Origin: JABDLO01 sp041749255
GTDB taxonomy: Bacteria > Bacteroidota > Bacteroidia > Chitinophagales > Saprospiraceae
Length of the DNA: 64,000 bases
Reading direction: 5' to 3'
NCBI GenBank assembly: GCA_041749255.1
Contig: JBGTBR010000010.1
Location: 68,530-132,529, forward strand
A program made the position numbers and the translations under genes. The notes beneath the pieces were generated by a model. That model had not been told where the DNA came from and searched no databases. It saw nothing but the letters and a program-made list of their open reading frames with translations. This document shows, one piece after another, positions 48,043-57,654 of this stretch (position 1 is its first letter; every line of letters begins with the position of its first letter).

Positions 48043-49683
48043 CTACTTTTTTCCCATGTGGAACGCAGCATTTAATATACCGGTTATAGGTACACCAGTT
48101 GCCGCATTTGGAAAGCTTAGTCCGATTAAGCTGGAAATTGTAGGCGCAATATCCTTTATAGATACACGTTCGTGCGAAATTCCAGGTTTAATTTTAAAGC
48201 CATACCAAATGATAGGAACATGTGTATCATAAGGAAATGGACTTCCGTGTGTTGTGCCGCCACGAAGGTTATATTGATCAATCCATCCAGGAGACTTTAC
48301 GAAGAAAATATCACCGCTTCTTTTGTGGTTATATCCTCTTTGTATGCTGGCACATATGGTTTCATCAGCAATACACAAACCTCCGGAAGGATCAGATGCC
48401 CCGGCTATTCCATCCTGCAAAACAAACCACCTGACCAAATTTTGTTTTATGTTTGAAATATCCAATCCTTTATTTTTGATTAATTCCCAATTGAGATATA
48501 CCTGGTCATTTATGACAAACTCTATGACGTTTTCGCCAAACTCCTGCTCTGAATATCTTTGAAGAGAATCTTTTAGAAATCGATCCGGCATATAGGAGGT
48601 ATTTCCTTTAACATAAGCGGGAATGTCAGCTACACCATGGTCAGAACTTAATACAAGCAGAAAATTATCTTTCCCCAATTTTTCCTCCAGGAAGCTTAAA
48701 AATTCTTCAATGTCCCTATCCAACCGGATGTAGTGATCTTCCAGCTCTTTTGAATGCGGCCCAAACATATGACCTAAATAATCAGGAGAGGATAAACTGA
48801 TACTCAGAAGATCGGTAAAGGTTCCTCCACCCAAATTTTCATTGATGACTGCTTCTTTGGCAAATTCAAATGAATACGTGTTACCAAAAGGGGTAGTACG
48901 AATAATTCCAACACCATATTCTTCCATGAGCTTTGGTAAATCATACGGAAAAACAGACGACTGGTACCCCGGCAATTTTCCTTCGAAAGGCATATCATCA
49001 TCAGTGGAATGCACGTATTCCTCAATGGGTTTATAGGTGTCCCAGGGAGAACTCATGAGTTTTCTTGGGAGATCCATCTCATTAAATGCCACTACCCAAG
49101 GTGGTAACTCATCCATATAATAGCTGCTTGTAATAAACTTTCCATCCACAGCATCAAACCAATATGCCGCATCACCCAGGTGACCAATTGTAAGTATGGC
49201 TCCCCGATCTTTTAGAGATATACCGATCGCTTTACTCTTTTGGTTGAGTATTTTAAGCTGATCGGCTAAGGTATTAGCAAGTAAATTTTTTGGAGAAAAC
49301 TTTCCTTCCCTTTCATTGTCAGAACCAACAGTGTGTACTTCAGGGTCATCGACGCAGTATAACAGGCTTTTTGACTTCCTGTCATACCAATTATTTCCTG
49401 CAATTCCATGCAGGGAAGGAGTTGTTCCAGTGCCTATAGTAGCATGGCCAACCCCGGTAAAAGTGGGCATATAACTGTAGTGTGCATTTGCATTAAAATA
49501 GCCTTCAGATACCAGTTTTTTAAAACCCCCTTCAGAATAATGATACCAATATTTGGGGATATAATCATACCGCAATTGATCGATGAGCAGTGCAACGATC
49601 AATGTTGGTTTTTCATCGTATTGAGAATGGATTGAACTGAAAGAAAATATACAAAGTAAAGTGGAAAAGAGGAATTTTGTCAT
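48043..49683 (-). CDS. PafA-like alkaline phosphatase superfamily protein, exported
   Basis: A 546-residue protein with a signal peptide (about 1-20). Alkaline phosphatase superfamily metal ligands appear in LLIDQLRYDY, SSDHGVAD and THGSPFPYDTHVP. The nucleophile Thr lies in the segment YMPTFTGVGHATIGTG, as in PafA, the phosphate-insensitive phosphatase of flavobacteria. It would release phosphate from monoesters outside the cytosol. The PiT-like transporter gene ends 20 nt before its start, so release and uptake of phosphate are probably encoded together. Confidence 0.85.
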   Translation of the reverse strand: MTKFLFSTLLCIFSFSSIHSQYDEKPTLIVALLIDQLRYDYIPKYWYHYSEGGFKKLVSEGYFNANAHYSYMPTFTGVGHATIGTGTTPSLHGIAGNNWYDRKSKSLLYCVDDPEVHTVGSDNEREGKFSPKNLLANTLADQLKILNQKSKAIGISLKDRGAILTIGHLGDAAYWFDAVDGKFITSSYYMDELPPWVVAFNEMDLPRKLMSSPWDTYKPIEEYVHSTDDDMPFEGKLPGYQSSVFPYDLPKLMEEYGVGIIRTTPFGNTYSFEFAKEAVINENLGGGTFTDLLSISLSSPDYLGHMFGPHSKELEDHYIRLDRDIEEFLSFLEEKLGKDNFLLVLSSDHGVADIPAYVKGNTSYMPDRFLKDSLQRYSEQEFGENVIEFVINDQVYLNWELIKNKGLDISNIKQNLVRWFVLQDGIAGASDPSGGLCIADETICASIQRGYNHKRSGDIFFVKSPGWIDQYNLRGGTTHGSPFPYDTHVPIIWYGFKIKPGISHERVSIKDIAPTISSLIGLSFPNAATGVPITGILNAAFHMGKK

Positions 49684-49703
49684 TATCAGAAATTAAGTTG
49701 TGT

Positions 49704-50834
49704 TTAACTAAACAAGTTTGCAAAAAAGGTCATTATTTCATTTCTTATAACAGGGTTAGCAGCGGCAGCCAATGCAACGGAAATCACTAATCCTATGCTC
49801 GCCTTTGTAAAATCTTTGCCGATAAGGCCTATTGCTTTTTTCTTATGAGAATTGCCATCCTTCTTTCTGGCTAAATTGACGGCTATTTCGCGTCCTCCAA
49901 TGGTACCAAGAAAAACCCACGTGGTACTCATGGGTACAGTACTTATAAACAATTTATAAATCAACAATAATACATAAGTAAAATCGACAAGTGTAGCTGC
50001 TCTCACATCAGAAATACGAACTTTTTCGCTGACCACCTCCTGAATTTTATCACCACGTAAGTAAAATAATAAACCTAAACCAAAAAATATTGTGGACGCA
50101 AAAATAATAAATTGAACTAAACTTTGCTGTCTTGGAAGAAATACTGCAATATTGGCACCATCCTGCATAAGCCAGACAGACCAAAGCGCTCCACTTACCA
50201 GCCACTGTATAACAGACCACCCAATATGATGTTTTCTACTTTTAAAGTATTTTTTAATGATGTTGTACAGTCCATACCATACTATAAATGACAATACAAA
50301 TGCCAATACATATCCTGAAAGACTTTTACCAACCATCGAAGTAATACCCTCTGAATCTACACTAAACACACTGAGCATCAAAAATGTAGTGGACACTGGC
50401 ATTTTTAACCGTGTAAGAATCAATAATACAAGAGGAGCAATAATTTGAAAAAAACTAAAATTCTCGGGATGGGGATAATGGGTCGCACCATCTGCACCCG
50501 TTAGTCGTTGATATGTGACATCCCCGTCGTAATATATGTAACTAAACGTTACCGTACAAAGAAATATAAGTCCGATAAATAGCCAAAGTATCCACCATGG
50601 CCTTTGTTTATTGCTCTCTATAAAAGTACCCAATGACTGTATACTGTCGTTTGCTACTGTCGCATAAGCAGCAAACATGAATCCCACCCACATAGCTGCT
50701 TGTCCATAACCGGTCATAATTGCCGCCATTAAAAATCCGGCCAATACAATGGACAGAAATGTTCTTTCTTTTGCGAGTGCCTCTAATAAATTAAGATACG
50801 GTTTGTTGAGATTGAATCTTCTGGTCTTTGCCAT
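49704..50834 (-). CDS. PiT-like inorganic phosphate transporter
   Basis: A 376-residue membrane protein with about ten hydrophobic segments. The paired PiT signatures are present as ANDSIQSLGTF in the N-terminal half and PMSTTWVFLGTIGGRE in the C-terminal half, reflecting the internal duplication of the family. It should move phosphate with a proton or sodium ion. I use the ATG at 50832-50834; the upstream TTG adds five atypical residues. The PafA-like gene follows on the same strand. Confidence 0.8.
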   Translation of the reverse strand: MAKTRRFNLNKPYLNLLEALAKERTFLSIVLAGFLMAAIMTGYGQAAMWVGFMFAAYATVANDSIQSLGTFIESNKQRPWWILWLFIGLIFLCTVTFSYIYYDGDVTYQRLTGADGATHYPHPENFSFFQIIAPLVLLILTRLKMPVSTTFLMLSVFSVDSEGITSMVGKSLSGYVLAFVLSFIVWYGLYNIIKKYFKSRKHHIGWSVIQWLVSGALWSVWLMQDGANIAVFLPRQQSLVQFIIFASTIFFGLGLLFYLRGDKIQEVVSEKVRISDVRAATLVDFTYVLLLIYKLFISTVPMSTTWVFLGTIGGREIAVNLARKKDGNSHKKKAIGLIGKDFTKASIGLVISVALAAAANPVIRNEIMTFFANLFS

Positions 50835-50964
50835 ATTGTAATTGAACAATTAGTGAAAATGCAAAAACAGTTTGTCTACCTTTCTTTCTGAAATGAGGCG
50901 CAATCTCCTGAATTAATTATGATAATTTCCTAAAGGTAAATTAAGTAATTGTTAATTTCAGTTT

Positions 50965-51235
50965 GGTAGTAGAAAGTTGAAAGTTGAAAGACAACCAATG
51001 ACCCGAAGCAAATGACAGCGTAGCTCTTAGCAATTAGCTGGTAGCTCGTAGCAAAATAGCTTTTAGAAGTTAGCTTTTCCCAGTTAGCTTTCGCAATTCG
51101 CTATTCGCAATTCGCTTTTCGCAGTTCGTTATCCACTTAAAACTTTAAACTTTTTACTTTGAACTTTTCACTGTTTACTGTTCAGACTTCAGACTTTCAG
51201 ACCTAATTTAGTTCGTAGCTGGTAGATATTAATTG
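50965..51235. repeat. Modular intergenic repeat block B, part 1 (reverse orientation)
   Basis: Iterated words include GTAGAAAGTTGAAAGTTGAAAG, AATGACCCGAAGCAAATGACAG, TAGCTGGTAGCTCGTAGC, CGCAATTCGCTATTCGC and ACTTTAAACTTTTTACTTTG (each overlapping the listed ranges; some shown in part). These are the same words, reversed, as in blocks C and D. No gene is visible. Confidence 0.75.
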
Positions 51236-51274
51236 TATGCCTCTGATTGCAGACACCAAAATCTACTCATTGAT

Positions 51275-51600
51275 TCTTAATGCAAAAAAGGTGCGACGAT
51301 CATTAGGATTCACAATTTATTTCGCACCGTTGGTGCTTTAAAAATATTTTCCTTTCGCCTTGGGCTTCACCCAAGGCTAATTATTTCGCACCGTTGGTGC
51401 TTTTTGTCAATGTCTTTTAAGGAGCTTTGTGCTCCAAAAGCATTCAATTTAACCCATTGGAATAGCACCAAAGGTGCGGTGAGCATTAGCATAGCCCGCA
51501 AGGGCTATGAAATAATGCGATTCTAATTCCCAAGCACCAACGGTGCGCAATTAATCACACAAAGATATTGATTACCCACCGTTGGTGCTTTTTGAAAATA
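51275..51600. repeat. Cluster of REP-like short palindromes
   Basis: Five copies of a (G)CACC-NNN-GGTG(C) palindrome occur at 51324-51336, 51388-51400, 51465-51477, 51534-51546 and 51577-51587, in both orientations and mostly next to runs of T or A. Other perfect hairpins lie among them: CCTTGGG-CTTCA-CCCAAGG (51358-51376), GGAGC-TTTGT-GCTCC (51421-51435) and CATAGCCC-GCAA-GGGCTATG (51490-51509). No transposase gene is nearby. Confidence 0.8.
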
Positions 51601-51629
51601 ACTTTTATGGTACTACGTGTATAAAAATC

Positions 51630-51825
51630 AATACCTCAACCTTATCCTCACCCCCTCACCTCCTAAACTTCTAAACTTCTAAACCTGCCAAAGGCGAAAT
51701 CCTTAACCTTATCCTCAACTCCTGACCTCCTTAACCTGTCGAAGACGAAAACCTTTTCCTAAACCTTAACCTGCCGAAGGCGAAAACCTTAACCTTAACC
51801 TGCCGAAGGCAAAAACCCTTAACCA
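51630..51825. repeat. Modular intergenic repeat block B, part 2
   Basis: Repeats of CCTTAACCTGCCGAAGGCG and variants (TGCCAAAGGCG, TGTCGAAGACG), mixed with CCTAAACTTCTAAACTTC and ACCTTATCCTCA. The core GCC-TTC-GGC can form a tiny hairpin. The same words, reverse-complemented, lie at 60575-60690 and 63710-63735. Confidence 0.75.
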
Positions 51826-51827
51826 CA

Positions 51828-51872
51828 CTAAGGTATTATAAGGGTATACCCTGATTTGTCTAAGGGTATACT
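51828..51872. promoter_or_regulatory. Palindrome and repeats of AGGGTATA upstream of the T9SS metalloprotease
   Basis: A perfect 12-bp palindrome AGGGTATACCCT is at 51841-51852. Related half-sites CTAAGGTATTATA (51828-51840) and CTAAGGGTATACT (51860-51872) flank it with starts 32 nt apart. The cluster lies about 190 nt before the metalloprotease ATG and could be an operator. Confidence 0.4.
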
Positions 51873-52059
51873 ACCATTTTAAAAAATAGTGGCTAGTCTT
51901 CTGATTATCAATGAGATTTAATCAGTTAATTTGTAAGATATAATGCAATGCGTTTCATTTTGTAATAGCTCCATTTAGTTCTTTACATCTCTTCAATTTC
52001 ATCCCGGTGAGTTTGGTGATTATTCAACTTAATTCATTCACTAATTATCAATACTTACA

Positions 52060-54243
52060 ATGAAATATTTTTCTACCATTTTTTTTGTATCACTTACTTT
52101 CGTAATATATACTCAAGACTTACCACTCAAGCCCTCTGACTTTATCAAACAACAACAGGTTGAAGGAGTCCAATTTGAACCTCTGGATCTTTTCCGTTTA
52201 TCCGCGTCATCGTGGAGGTCAGAAGATTTTCCTGACGAACTGCGAGACCATGAAATGCTCCAAATTCAGACGTCTTCCATTCAGCGTATTTTGAAGGAGG
52301 ACATTCCACATTTTCGTCTGAGTCTGCCATCACAGAAACGAAATTCTATCACCATACTATTAAAGGAGGTAGAATTAGGGGAACTCTATATTACAGAGGC
52401 TCCTTCCGGCAAGCAAATAAAAATGCCAGAGATCAAACATTTTCGCGGGATTGTAGAAGGAAAAGAAAATTCGATGGTGGCCATTTCGATTTCACAAGGT
52501 GGTGTCATGGGATTGATCAGTGATGGCGAAGATTCTGATAATCTAGTAATTGGCCGATATCATGACAGTGAAGAACATATCATATATCGGGATGGAGAAG
52601 TGATGAAGTATCTTGGGCTTGAATGTCATACTCAGTCTGAAGGCATTGCATTTGAAGTCGACGAGATTCGACCGGGACTACAGGAAAGATCTCAAAAAAA
52701 ATGCGTGCGGATGTATCTTGAAGTGGATTACGATATTTTTACCAGCAAGGGTGGAATGAACGGCACTACTCAATATATAACAGGATTATATAATCAAGTA
52801 GCAACTCTATATGCCAATGATCAGATCAGTACAGTTTTGTCGGGTTTGGTCATATGGAGTAAGTCTTCTCCTTACAACAGTACCACTTCAAGTGATATGC
52901 TGACAGCTTTTGGTAATTATCGCACCAGTTTTAATGGAGATATAGCTATGCTTTTGTCGTATAAAGCCAGTGGTGGCATTGCCTGGTTAAATACTCTATG
53001 CCAATCCAATTCAAAATATCGAATGGGTTTTTCCAGTATCAGTAAAAACTATTCCAATGTTCCAACCTATTCCTGGTCAGTCATGGTTGTTGCTCATGAG
53101 TTTGGACACATACTTGGATCAGAACATACACATGCCTGCGTCTGGAATGGTAATGGTACTGCTATTGATGGATGTAACAATACTCAAGGTTCATGTACTA
53201 AACCCGGTATACCATCCAATGGAGGTACCATCATGTCGTATTGCCATCTTACCTCAGCCGGCATCAATCTCAACAATGGATTTGGCCCACAACCCGGAAA
53301 CCTCATTAGAAATCGCATCAGTTCAGCTTCCTGTCTGCAAACATGCAGTAACCCGGGAAGTGGTGGAAGTGGAAACTGCAGTGACGGAATTCAAAATGGT
53401 CAGGAAACGGGAATCGACTGCGGCGGACCTGATTGCCAACCTTGCCCTACAGGAAAAAACACACGTTTGTTCGGTCATTACTTTGAGAAAGGTTGGGATG
53501 GTTGGGTCAGAGGTGGGACAAACTGTACACGGTACTATGGTTCGAGATCACCAGAAGGAAAATATTCTATACGGTTAAGGGGCCTGGCCAATAAAGCTTC
53601 CAGAATGGTTTCTCCTGCTTTTGACTCACGCCCTTATCACACTTTATCTATACAGTTTCAATTCTATACGGTTGGATTGTCAACAGGTGAAGGGTTTCAA
53701 ATTTTTATCAATCACGGATCCGGATATAAATTGGTTGCTGCACCGACGATAGGAACCCAATTCAGAAATTCAACTTTCTATACGGCAACCCTCCAAATAC
53801 CTGCCAGTACATTCGGAACGAGCGCTTCCAGTCTTCTCTTGTTTAGAAGTAATGGATCAAGTACTTCAGACCATGTATATGTAGATGCCATTGTGGTAGA
53901 AGGCCTTTCAGGTCAGGCATCTTTAATACAAGAGGAAATGGTCATAGAAGAGGCGGGAAGTCTACTTGAAATTATCGACGAGGATCCATTTACTATTTTT
54001 CCCAATCCCGCTTCTCAAAGTGTTCAATTTTCTTATTCCCAGCAATATGATGCCGATATGGAAAATGCCGTAATACAATTCCGTGATATAACAGGAAAAC
54101 TTATGAGGCAATACATCATGCCTACTACCGAAGTGTCACATTTTAGGGCTGATGTCTCTGATTTTCCGGAAGGGACTTACCTGGTTCATCTCCACACTCC
54201 AAAGGGACCACTTCATGTAAAAAAACTCATAGTAGTAAAATAG
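52060..54243 (+). CDS. Secreted reprolysin-like zinc metalloprotease with T9SS sorting domain
   Basis: A 727-residue exported protease. After the signal peptide come a propeptide-like region (about 25-200) and a catalytic domain with HEFGHILGSEH at 346-356, the HExxHxxGxxH of metzincins; the Met-turn is TIMSYC. A Cys-rich CSDGIQNGQETGIDCGG module (about 445-470), a beta-sandwich region and a type A T9SS sorting domain from about 660 (FPNPASQS to KKLIVVK) follow. It is probably released to the surface or medium by the type IX system. The ATG at 52060 starts the signal peptide. A strong terminator follows. Confidence 0.92.
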   Translation: MKYFSTIFFVSLTFVIYTQDLPLKPSDFIKQQQVEGVQFEPLDLFRLSASSWRSEDFPDELRDHEMLQIQTSSIQRILKEDIPHFRLSLPSQKRNSITILLKEVELGELYITEAPSGKQIKMPEIKHFRGIVEGKENSMVAISISQGGVMGLISDGEDSDNLVIGRYHDSEEHIIYRDGEVMKYLGLECHTQSEGIAFEVDEIRPGLQERSQKKCVRMYLEVDYDIFTSKGGMNGTTQYITGLYNQVATLYANDQISTVLSGLVIWSKSSPYNSTTSSDMLTAFGNYRTSFNGDIAMLLSYKASGGIAWLNTLCQSNSKYRMGFSSISKNYSNVPTYSWSVMVVAHEFGHILGSEHTHACVWNGNGTAIDGCNNTQGSCTKPGIPSNGGTIMSYCHLTSAGINLNNGFGPQPGNLIRNRISSASCLQTCSNPGSGGSGNCSDGIQNGQETGIDCGGPDCQPCPTGKNTRLFGHYFEKGWDGWVRGGTNCTRYYGSRSPEGKYSIRLRGLANKASRMVSPAFDSRPYHTLSIQFQFYTVGLSTGEGFQIFINHGSGYKLVAAPTIGTQFRNSTFYTATLQIPASTFGTSASSLLLFRSNGSSTSDHVYVDAIVVEGLSGQASLIQEEMVIEEAGSLLEIIDEDPFTIFPNPASQSVQFSYSQQYDADMENAVIQFRDITGKLMRQYIMPTTEVSHFRADVSDFPEGTYLVHLHTPKGPLHVKKLIVVK

Positions 54244-54279
54244 CGTTTTACTCTCCATATATATTTTGTAGTTAGATTT

Positions 54280-54313
54280 AAGTCGCCGGCAAACAATTGC
54301 CGGTGACTTTTTA
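54280..54313 (+). terminator. Intrinsic terminator of the metalloprotease gene
   Basis: AAGTCGCCGGCAA (54280-54292) pairs with TTGCCGGTGACTT (54297-54309), with one G-T wobble and a 4-nt loop, followed by a T-run. It lies 37 nt after the stop codon. Confidence 0.9.
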
Positions 54314-54382
54314 TTATTATAAAATTAGGTTGATGAAAATCACTCATTGTATTGTATCATTGCAATAGAAAAAGTAAAAATT

Positions 54383-55036
54383 ATGTATCATATCGTTGTA
54401 TCCATCTCATTATTTTCTCTTTTGACTTGTGGTTCATCTAACGGGACTCTTTCAAATCAGCAAAATCAGGAAGAGCAAGAACTGCAACATAATGTGGATC
54501 TTTCGAAGTATTCGAAGGCATATTTTGCCAGTGGATGTTTCTGGTGTGTGGAAGCCATTTTTGAATCCGTAAAAGGAGTCGCTGAAGCTATTAGTGGTTA
54601 TGCCGGTGGTACCGCTGATTCTGCAAACTACCCAAAAGTCAGTGCCGGTCTTACACAACATGCAGAGACTGTAGAGGTATATTACGACCCTCAGATCGTG
54701 GACTATATGACTTTGCTTGAAGTGTTTTTTGGGTCCCATGATCCGACTACGTTAAATCGTCAAGGTCCCGATAGTGGCTCCCAATACAGATCAACCATTT
54801 TTTATCAAAACGAAGATGAAAAGGTGGCTGCCAGTGAATTTATTGCCAAACTTCAGAAAGACAAGATTTTCAATGCTCCTATTACTACTACTCTTGAGCC
54901 TTTGGTTGCCTTCTACCCTGCTGAAGATTATCACCAGAACTTTGAAAAAAGAAATCCGGATCAACCTTATGTCAAAGCGGTCTCCATTCCAAGACTAAAG
55001 CGATTTCAAGAAAAATATCCGCATTTGCTAAAATGA
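54383..55036 (+). CDS. msrA: MsrA-type methionine sulfoxide reductase, lipoprotein form
   Basis: A 217-residue second MsrA, with a lipobox (LLTC, Cys16) that places it in the periplasm or on the outer membrane. The active site GCFWC has its nucleophile at Cys52; GYAGG, QHAETVEVYYDP and SHDPTTLNRQGPDSGSQYRS match the family. The C-terminal PYC of the cytosolic copy reads PYV here, so no C-terminal resolving Cys exists. Cys55 of the motif or an external reductant must take over. I use the ATG at 54383, as it starts the signal sequence. Confidence 0.9.
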   Translation: MYHIVVSISLFSLLTCGSSNGTLSNQQNQEEQELQHNVDLSKYSKAYFASGCFWCVEAIFESVKGVAEAISGYAGGTADSANYPKVSAGLTQHAETVEVYYDPQIVDYMTLLEVFFGSHDPTTLNRQGPDSGSQYRSTIFYQNEDEKVAASEFIAKLQKDKIFNAPITTTLEPLVAFYPAEDYHQNFEKRNPDQPYVKAVSIPRLKRFQEKYPHLLK

Positions 55037-55292
55037 TAAAAATATGTAAATGGATACACATCATCGGTCTTAATTACTGATCCAACTATTTCAAAATCTT
55101 AGATGAGAAGTCGTTTAGGAATGGCTACATACAGTTTGACTGAAAAGATAAAAAAGTGTTATCCCTGACTCCATATAAAATACAACCCAAATTCTTCTGA
55201 TTTTTACCTTTAATGCGATATTTATTGATATCTTCATTACTTTAAGTCAGTGATGAGTTCTGTATTATTTATTACTTATCAAGAATCAATTT

Positions 55293-56669
55293 ATGAATGA
55301 TAAAAACTTCAGATTAGATCGGCGTAAGGCCATAGAGCGCCTTACCATGATACTGGGAGCTGCCGCCATTATGCCTGTCTCATGGGCCAAAACGAGTGAG
55401 GGATTACCCATACGCATTCCTCAAAAAATGCTTTCTTTGACCAAACCAGTAACGGCTATTACGTTGGGAGCGGGTAACAGGGGGAATGTCTACGGGAATT
55501 TTGCTTTAGAATATCCCGACAGATTACACATAGTCGGAGTTGCAGAACCCATTGAAAGCAGACGTGAAAATTATATACAAAAACATCGTATCTCTGAAGA
55601 CAAAGTATTTCATACCTGGGAAGATGTTTTCGAAAAAGGCAAAATAGCTGATGCCATTATCATCACGACTCCTGATGACCTGCATTACGGCCCTTGCATG
55701 AAAGCCCTGGCAAAAGGATACGACATCCTATTGGAAAAACCTATTTCACCATCAGAACGCGAATGTCGTGATATTTTGTCCTTAGCTGAGAAGACAGGAA
55801 GAATCGTGGCTGTTTGTCATGTTTTGCGTTATGCCCCTTACTTTGTAAAATTAAGAGAAATCATCCAATCAGGAATTTTGGGAAAGGTTGTCAGTATTCA
55901 GCATTTTGAGCCTATACATCACGTACATATGTCACATTCTTATGTACGTGGCAACTGGCATAACTCTTTGCAAAGTACACCGATTATACTTGCAAAGTCA
56001 TGTCATGATCTGGACATTATCAAGTGGATGCTGGGTAAAAGGTCTACCCATATACAGGCATTTGCTCATTTGTCCTGGTTCAATGAAAAAAATGCTCCGG
56101 AAGGAAGTACCCCCAGATGTACAGATGGTTGTCTGGCAGAAAATCAATGCCCTTATTCCGCTCTGAAAATCTATCTTAAGGATCGTTCTTACCTCCATCA
56201 TTTTGATCTTTCTCAGGACAAAGATAAACATGGAGATGAAATTCTTCACTTTCTGAAAACTTCCAATTACGGAAGATGTGTGTACCAGATGGACAATGAT
56301 CAACCCGATCATTATGTGACCAATATTTTATTTGAAGGGGATGTTACGGCAAGCTTTTCAATGGAAGCTTTTACTTCGTATCATGGCCGCAGAACGAGGA
56401 TTATGGGCAGCTTAGGTGATATAACGGGTGATATGTCATCATTCAATTACACAGATTTCCTTACCGGAAAAAGTGAAGAATGGTCTTTGGATACAGATTC
56501 ACATGGAGGTGGCGATTGGAACCTGGTAAATGACTGGGTTGAAGCCATTGACAAACAGGATAGCAGTCTGCTCACCAGTACCATTGCTGACTCGATAGAA
56601 AGCCACCTAATGGGATTTAAAGCTGAGGAAAGCAGGAAAACAAAAACTGTACAGAAAATCAATTTGTAA
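55293..56669 (+). CDS. Gfo/Idh/MocA family oxidoreductase with Tat-like signal
   Basis: A 458-residue oxidoreductase. The N-terminus has a twin-arginine-type LDRRKAIERLTMILGAAAI leading to a hydrophobic stretch and WAK. The cofactor loop ITLGAGNRGNVYG, the EKPISPSERE motif and SCHDLDIIKWML match the family. A Cys-containing insert (RCTDGCLAENQCPYSAL) is present. Tat export would carry it folded with its NAD(P). Such exported members often act on glycans, and the substrate here is unknown. It is convergent with the crotonase gene. Confidence 0.85.
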   Translation: MNDKNFRLDRRKAIERLTMILGAAAIMPVSWAKTSEGLPIRIPQKMLSLTKPVTAITLGAGNRGNVYGNFALEYPDRLHIVGVAEPIESRRENYIQKHRISEDKVFHTWEDVFEKGKIADAIIITTPDDLHYGPCMKALAKGYDILLEKPISPSERECRDILSLAEKTGRIVAVCHVLRYAPYFVKLREIIQSGILGKVVSIQHFEPIHHVHMSHSYVRGNWHNSLQSTPIILAKSCHDLDIIKWMLGKRSTHIQAFAHLSWFNEKNAPEGSTPRCTDGCLAENQCPYSALKIYLKDRSYLHHFDLSQDKDKHGDEILHFLKTSNYGRCVYQMDNDQPDHYVTNILFEGDVTASFSMEAFTSYHGRRTRIMGSLGDITGDMSSFNYTDFLTGKSEEWSLDTDSHGGGDWNLVNDWVEAIDKQDSSLLTSTIADSIESHLMGFKAEESRKTKTVQKINL

Positions 56670-56741
56670 CTTATATATCCTTTTAAGATCACTCAATGAC
56701 CCCTTTCCTATTGAAAGACAAATTAAGCCTTTATATTTTTA

Positions 56742-57512
56742 CTAATTTCCGGTGAACCTGGCATCCCTTCTTTCGATAAAAGACATAAGCCCTTCCCTGG
56801 CATCATTAGAGTCCATTAATTTCCTTGCTTCATGGAGGAGTTGACTGATCGCTTCATTTTGATTATGCAGTGATAGTTCTGCATTTTTTAAGGTAGCGTA
56901 TACACCCAATGGAGCCTGAGCAGTAATGGTATGGGCAATTTCAAAGGCTCTTGATTCGGGAGCACCTTCCACAAGCTCTTGTACGAAACCTATTCTGAAT
57001 GCTTCCTCAGCGTCAAACCGATCACCGGTTAGCAGATACCGCATTGCATTTCCCCAACCGCAACGCTGAGGCATTCTCACTGTAGCGCCTCCAAAAGGAA
57101 AAATTCCCCTTTTGATTTCAATTTGGCCAAAAGTGGTATTCTTTGACGCCACGGCAATATCGTTTGCCAGAATCAATTCCATTCCTACAGTGAAACAATA
57201 ACCTTTTACTGCCAATACCACCGGTTTTGTTTTATGCCGTCCGGTAGTGCGCATGGGATCTATATCCTCTATGCCAAACAATGGTTTTCCGTTCATGACT
57301 TCAGGTCCGACGCTGGCTAAATCAAGACCGGAAGTAAAATGATCTCCATTTGCAATAATGACCCCACACCTGACTTCTTTATCCTCTTCCATCTGCGTGA
57401 ATGCAGCTGCTAAACCAGCCAACATCCCTGGTGTAAAAGCATTCATTTTTTCTTGCCTGTCCAATGTAATGATCAAAACATGGCCATCCATTTGAGTTCT
57501 TATATTTTCCAT
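56742..57512 (-). CDS. Enoyl-CoA hydratase/isomerase (crotonase) family protein
   Basis: A 256-residue crotonase. The oxyanion-hole regions are HFTSGLDL and KGYCFTVGMELILANDIAVA. IKRGIFPFGGATVRMPQRCGWGNAMRYLLTGDRF follows as in the family. The usual catalytic Glu positions are not both evident, so hydratase activity is uncertain. It acts on acyl-CoA thioesters. The start is the ATG at 57510-57512. It is separated by 142 nt from the metalloprotease gene upstream on the same strand. Confidence 0.87.
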   Translation of the reverse strand: MENIRTQMDGHVLIITLDRQEKMNAFTPGMLAGLAAAFTQMEEDKEVRCGVIIANGDHFTSGLDLASVGPEVMNGKPLFGIEDIDPMRTTGRHKTKPVVLAVKGYCFTVGMELILANDIAVASKNTTFGQIEIKRGIFPFGGATVRMPQRCGWGNAMRYLLTGDRFDAEEAFRIGFVQELVEGAPESRAFEIAHTITAQAPLGVYATLKNAELSLHNQNEAISQLLHEARKLMDSNDAREGLMSFIERRDARFTGN

Positions 57513-57654
57513 TTGATCTTCATTTTCTGATGATACAATGCTTAGATAAACATCTAATCATTTCGTTATAATATAGCATAAGCAAATCATAACCAGGGGT
57601 TACTCAATAGAAAATCCCTTCCTGCCAGAGTTATACATGCTAACTCTGCATTCT

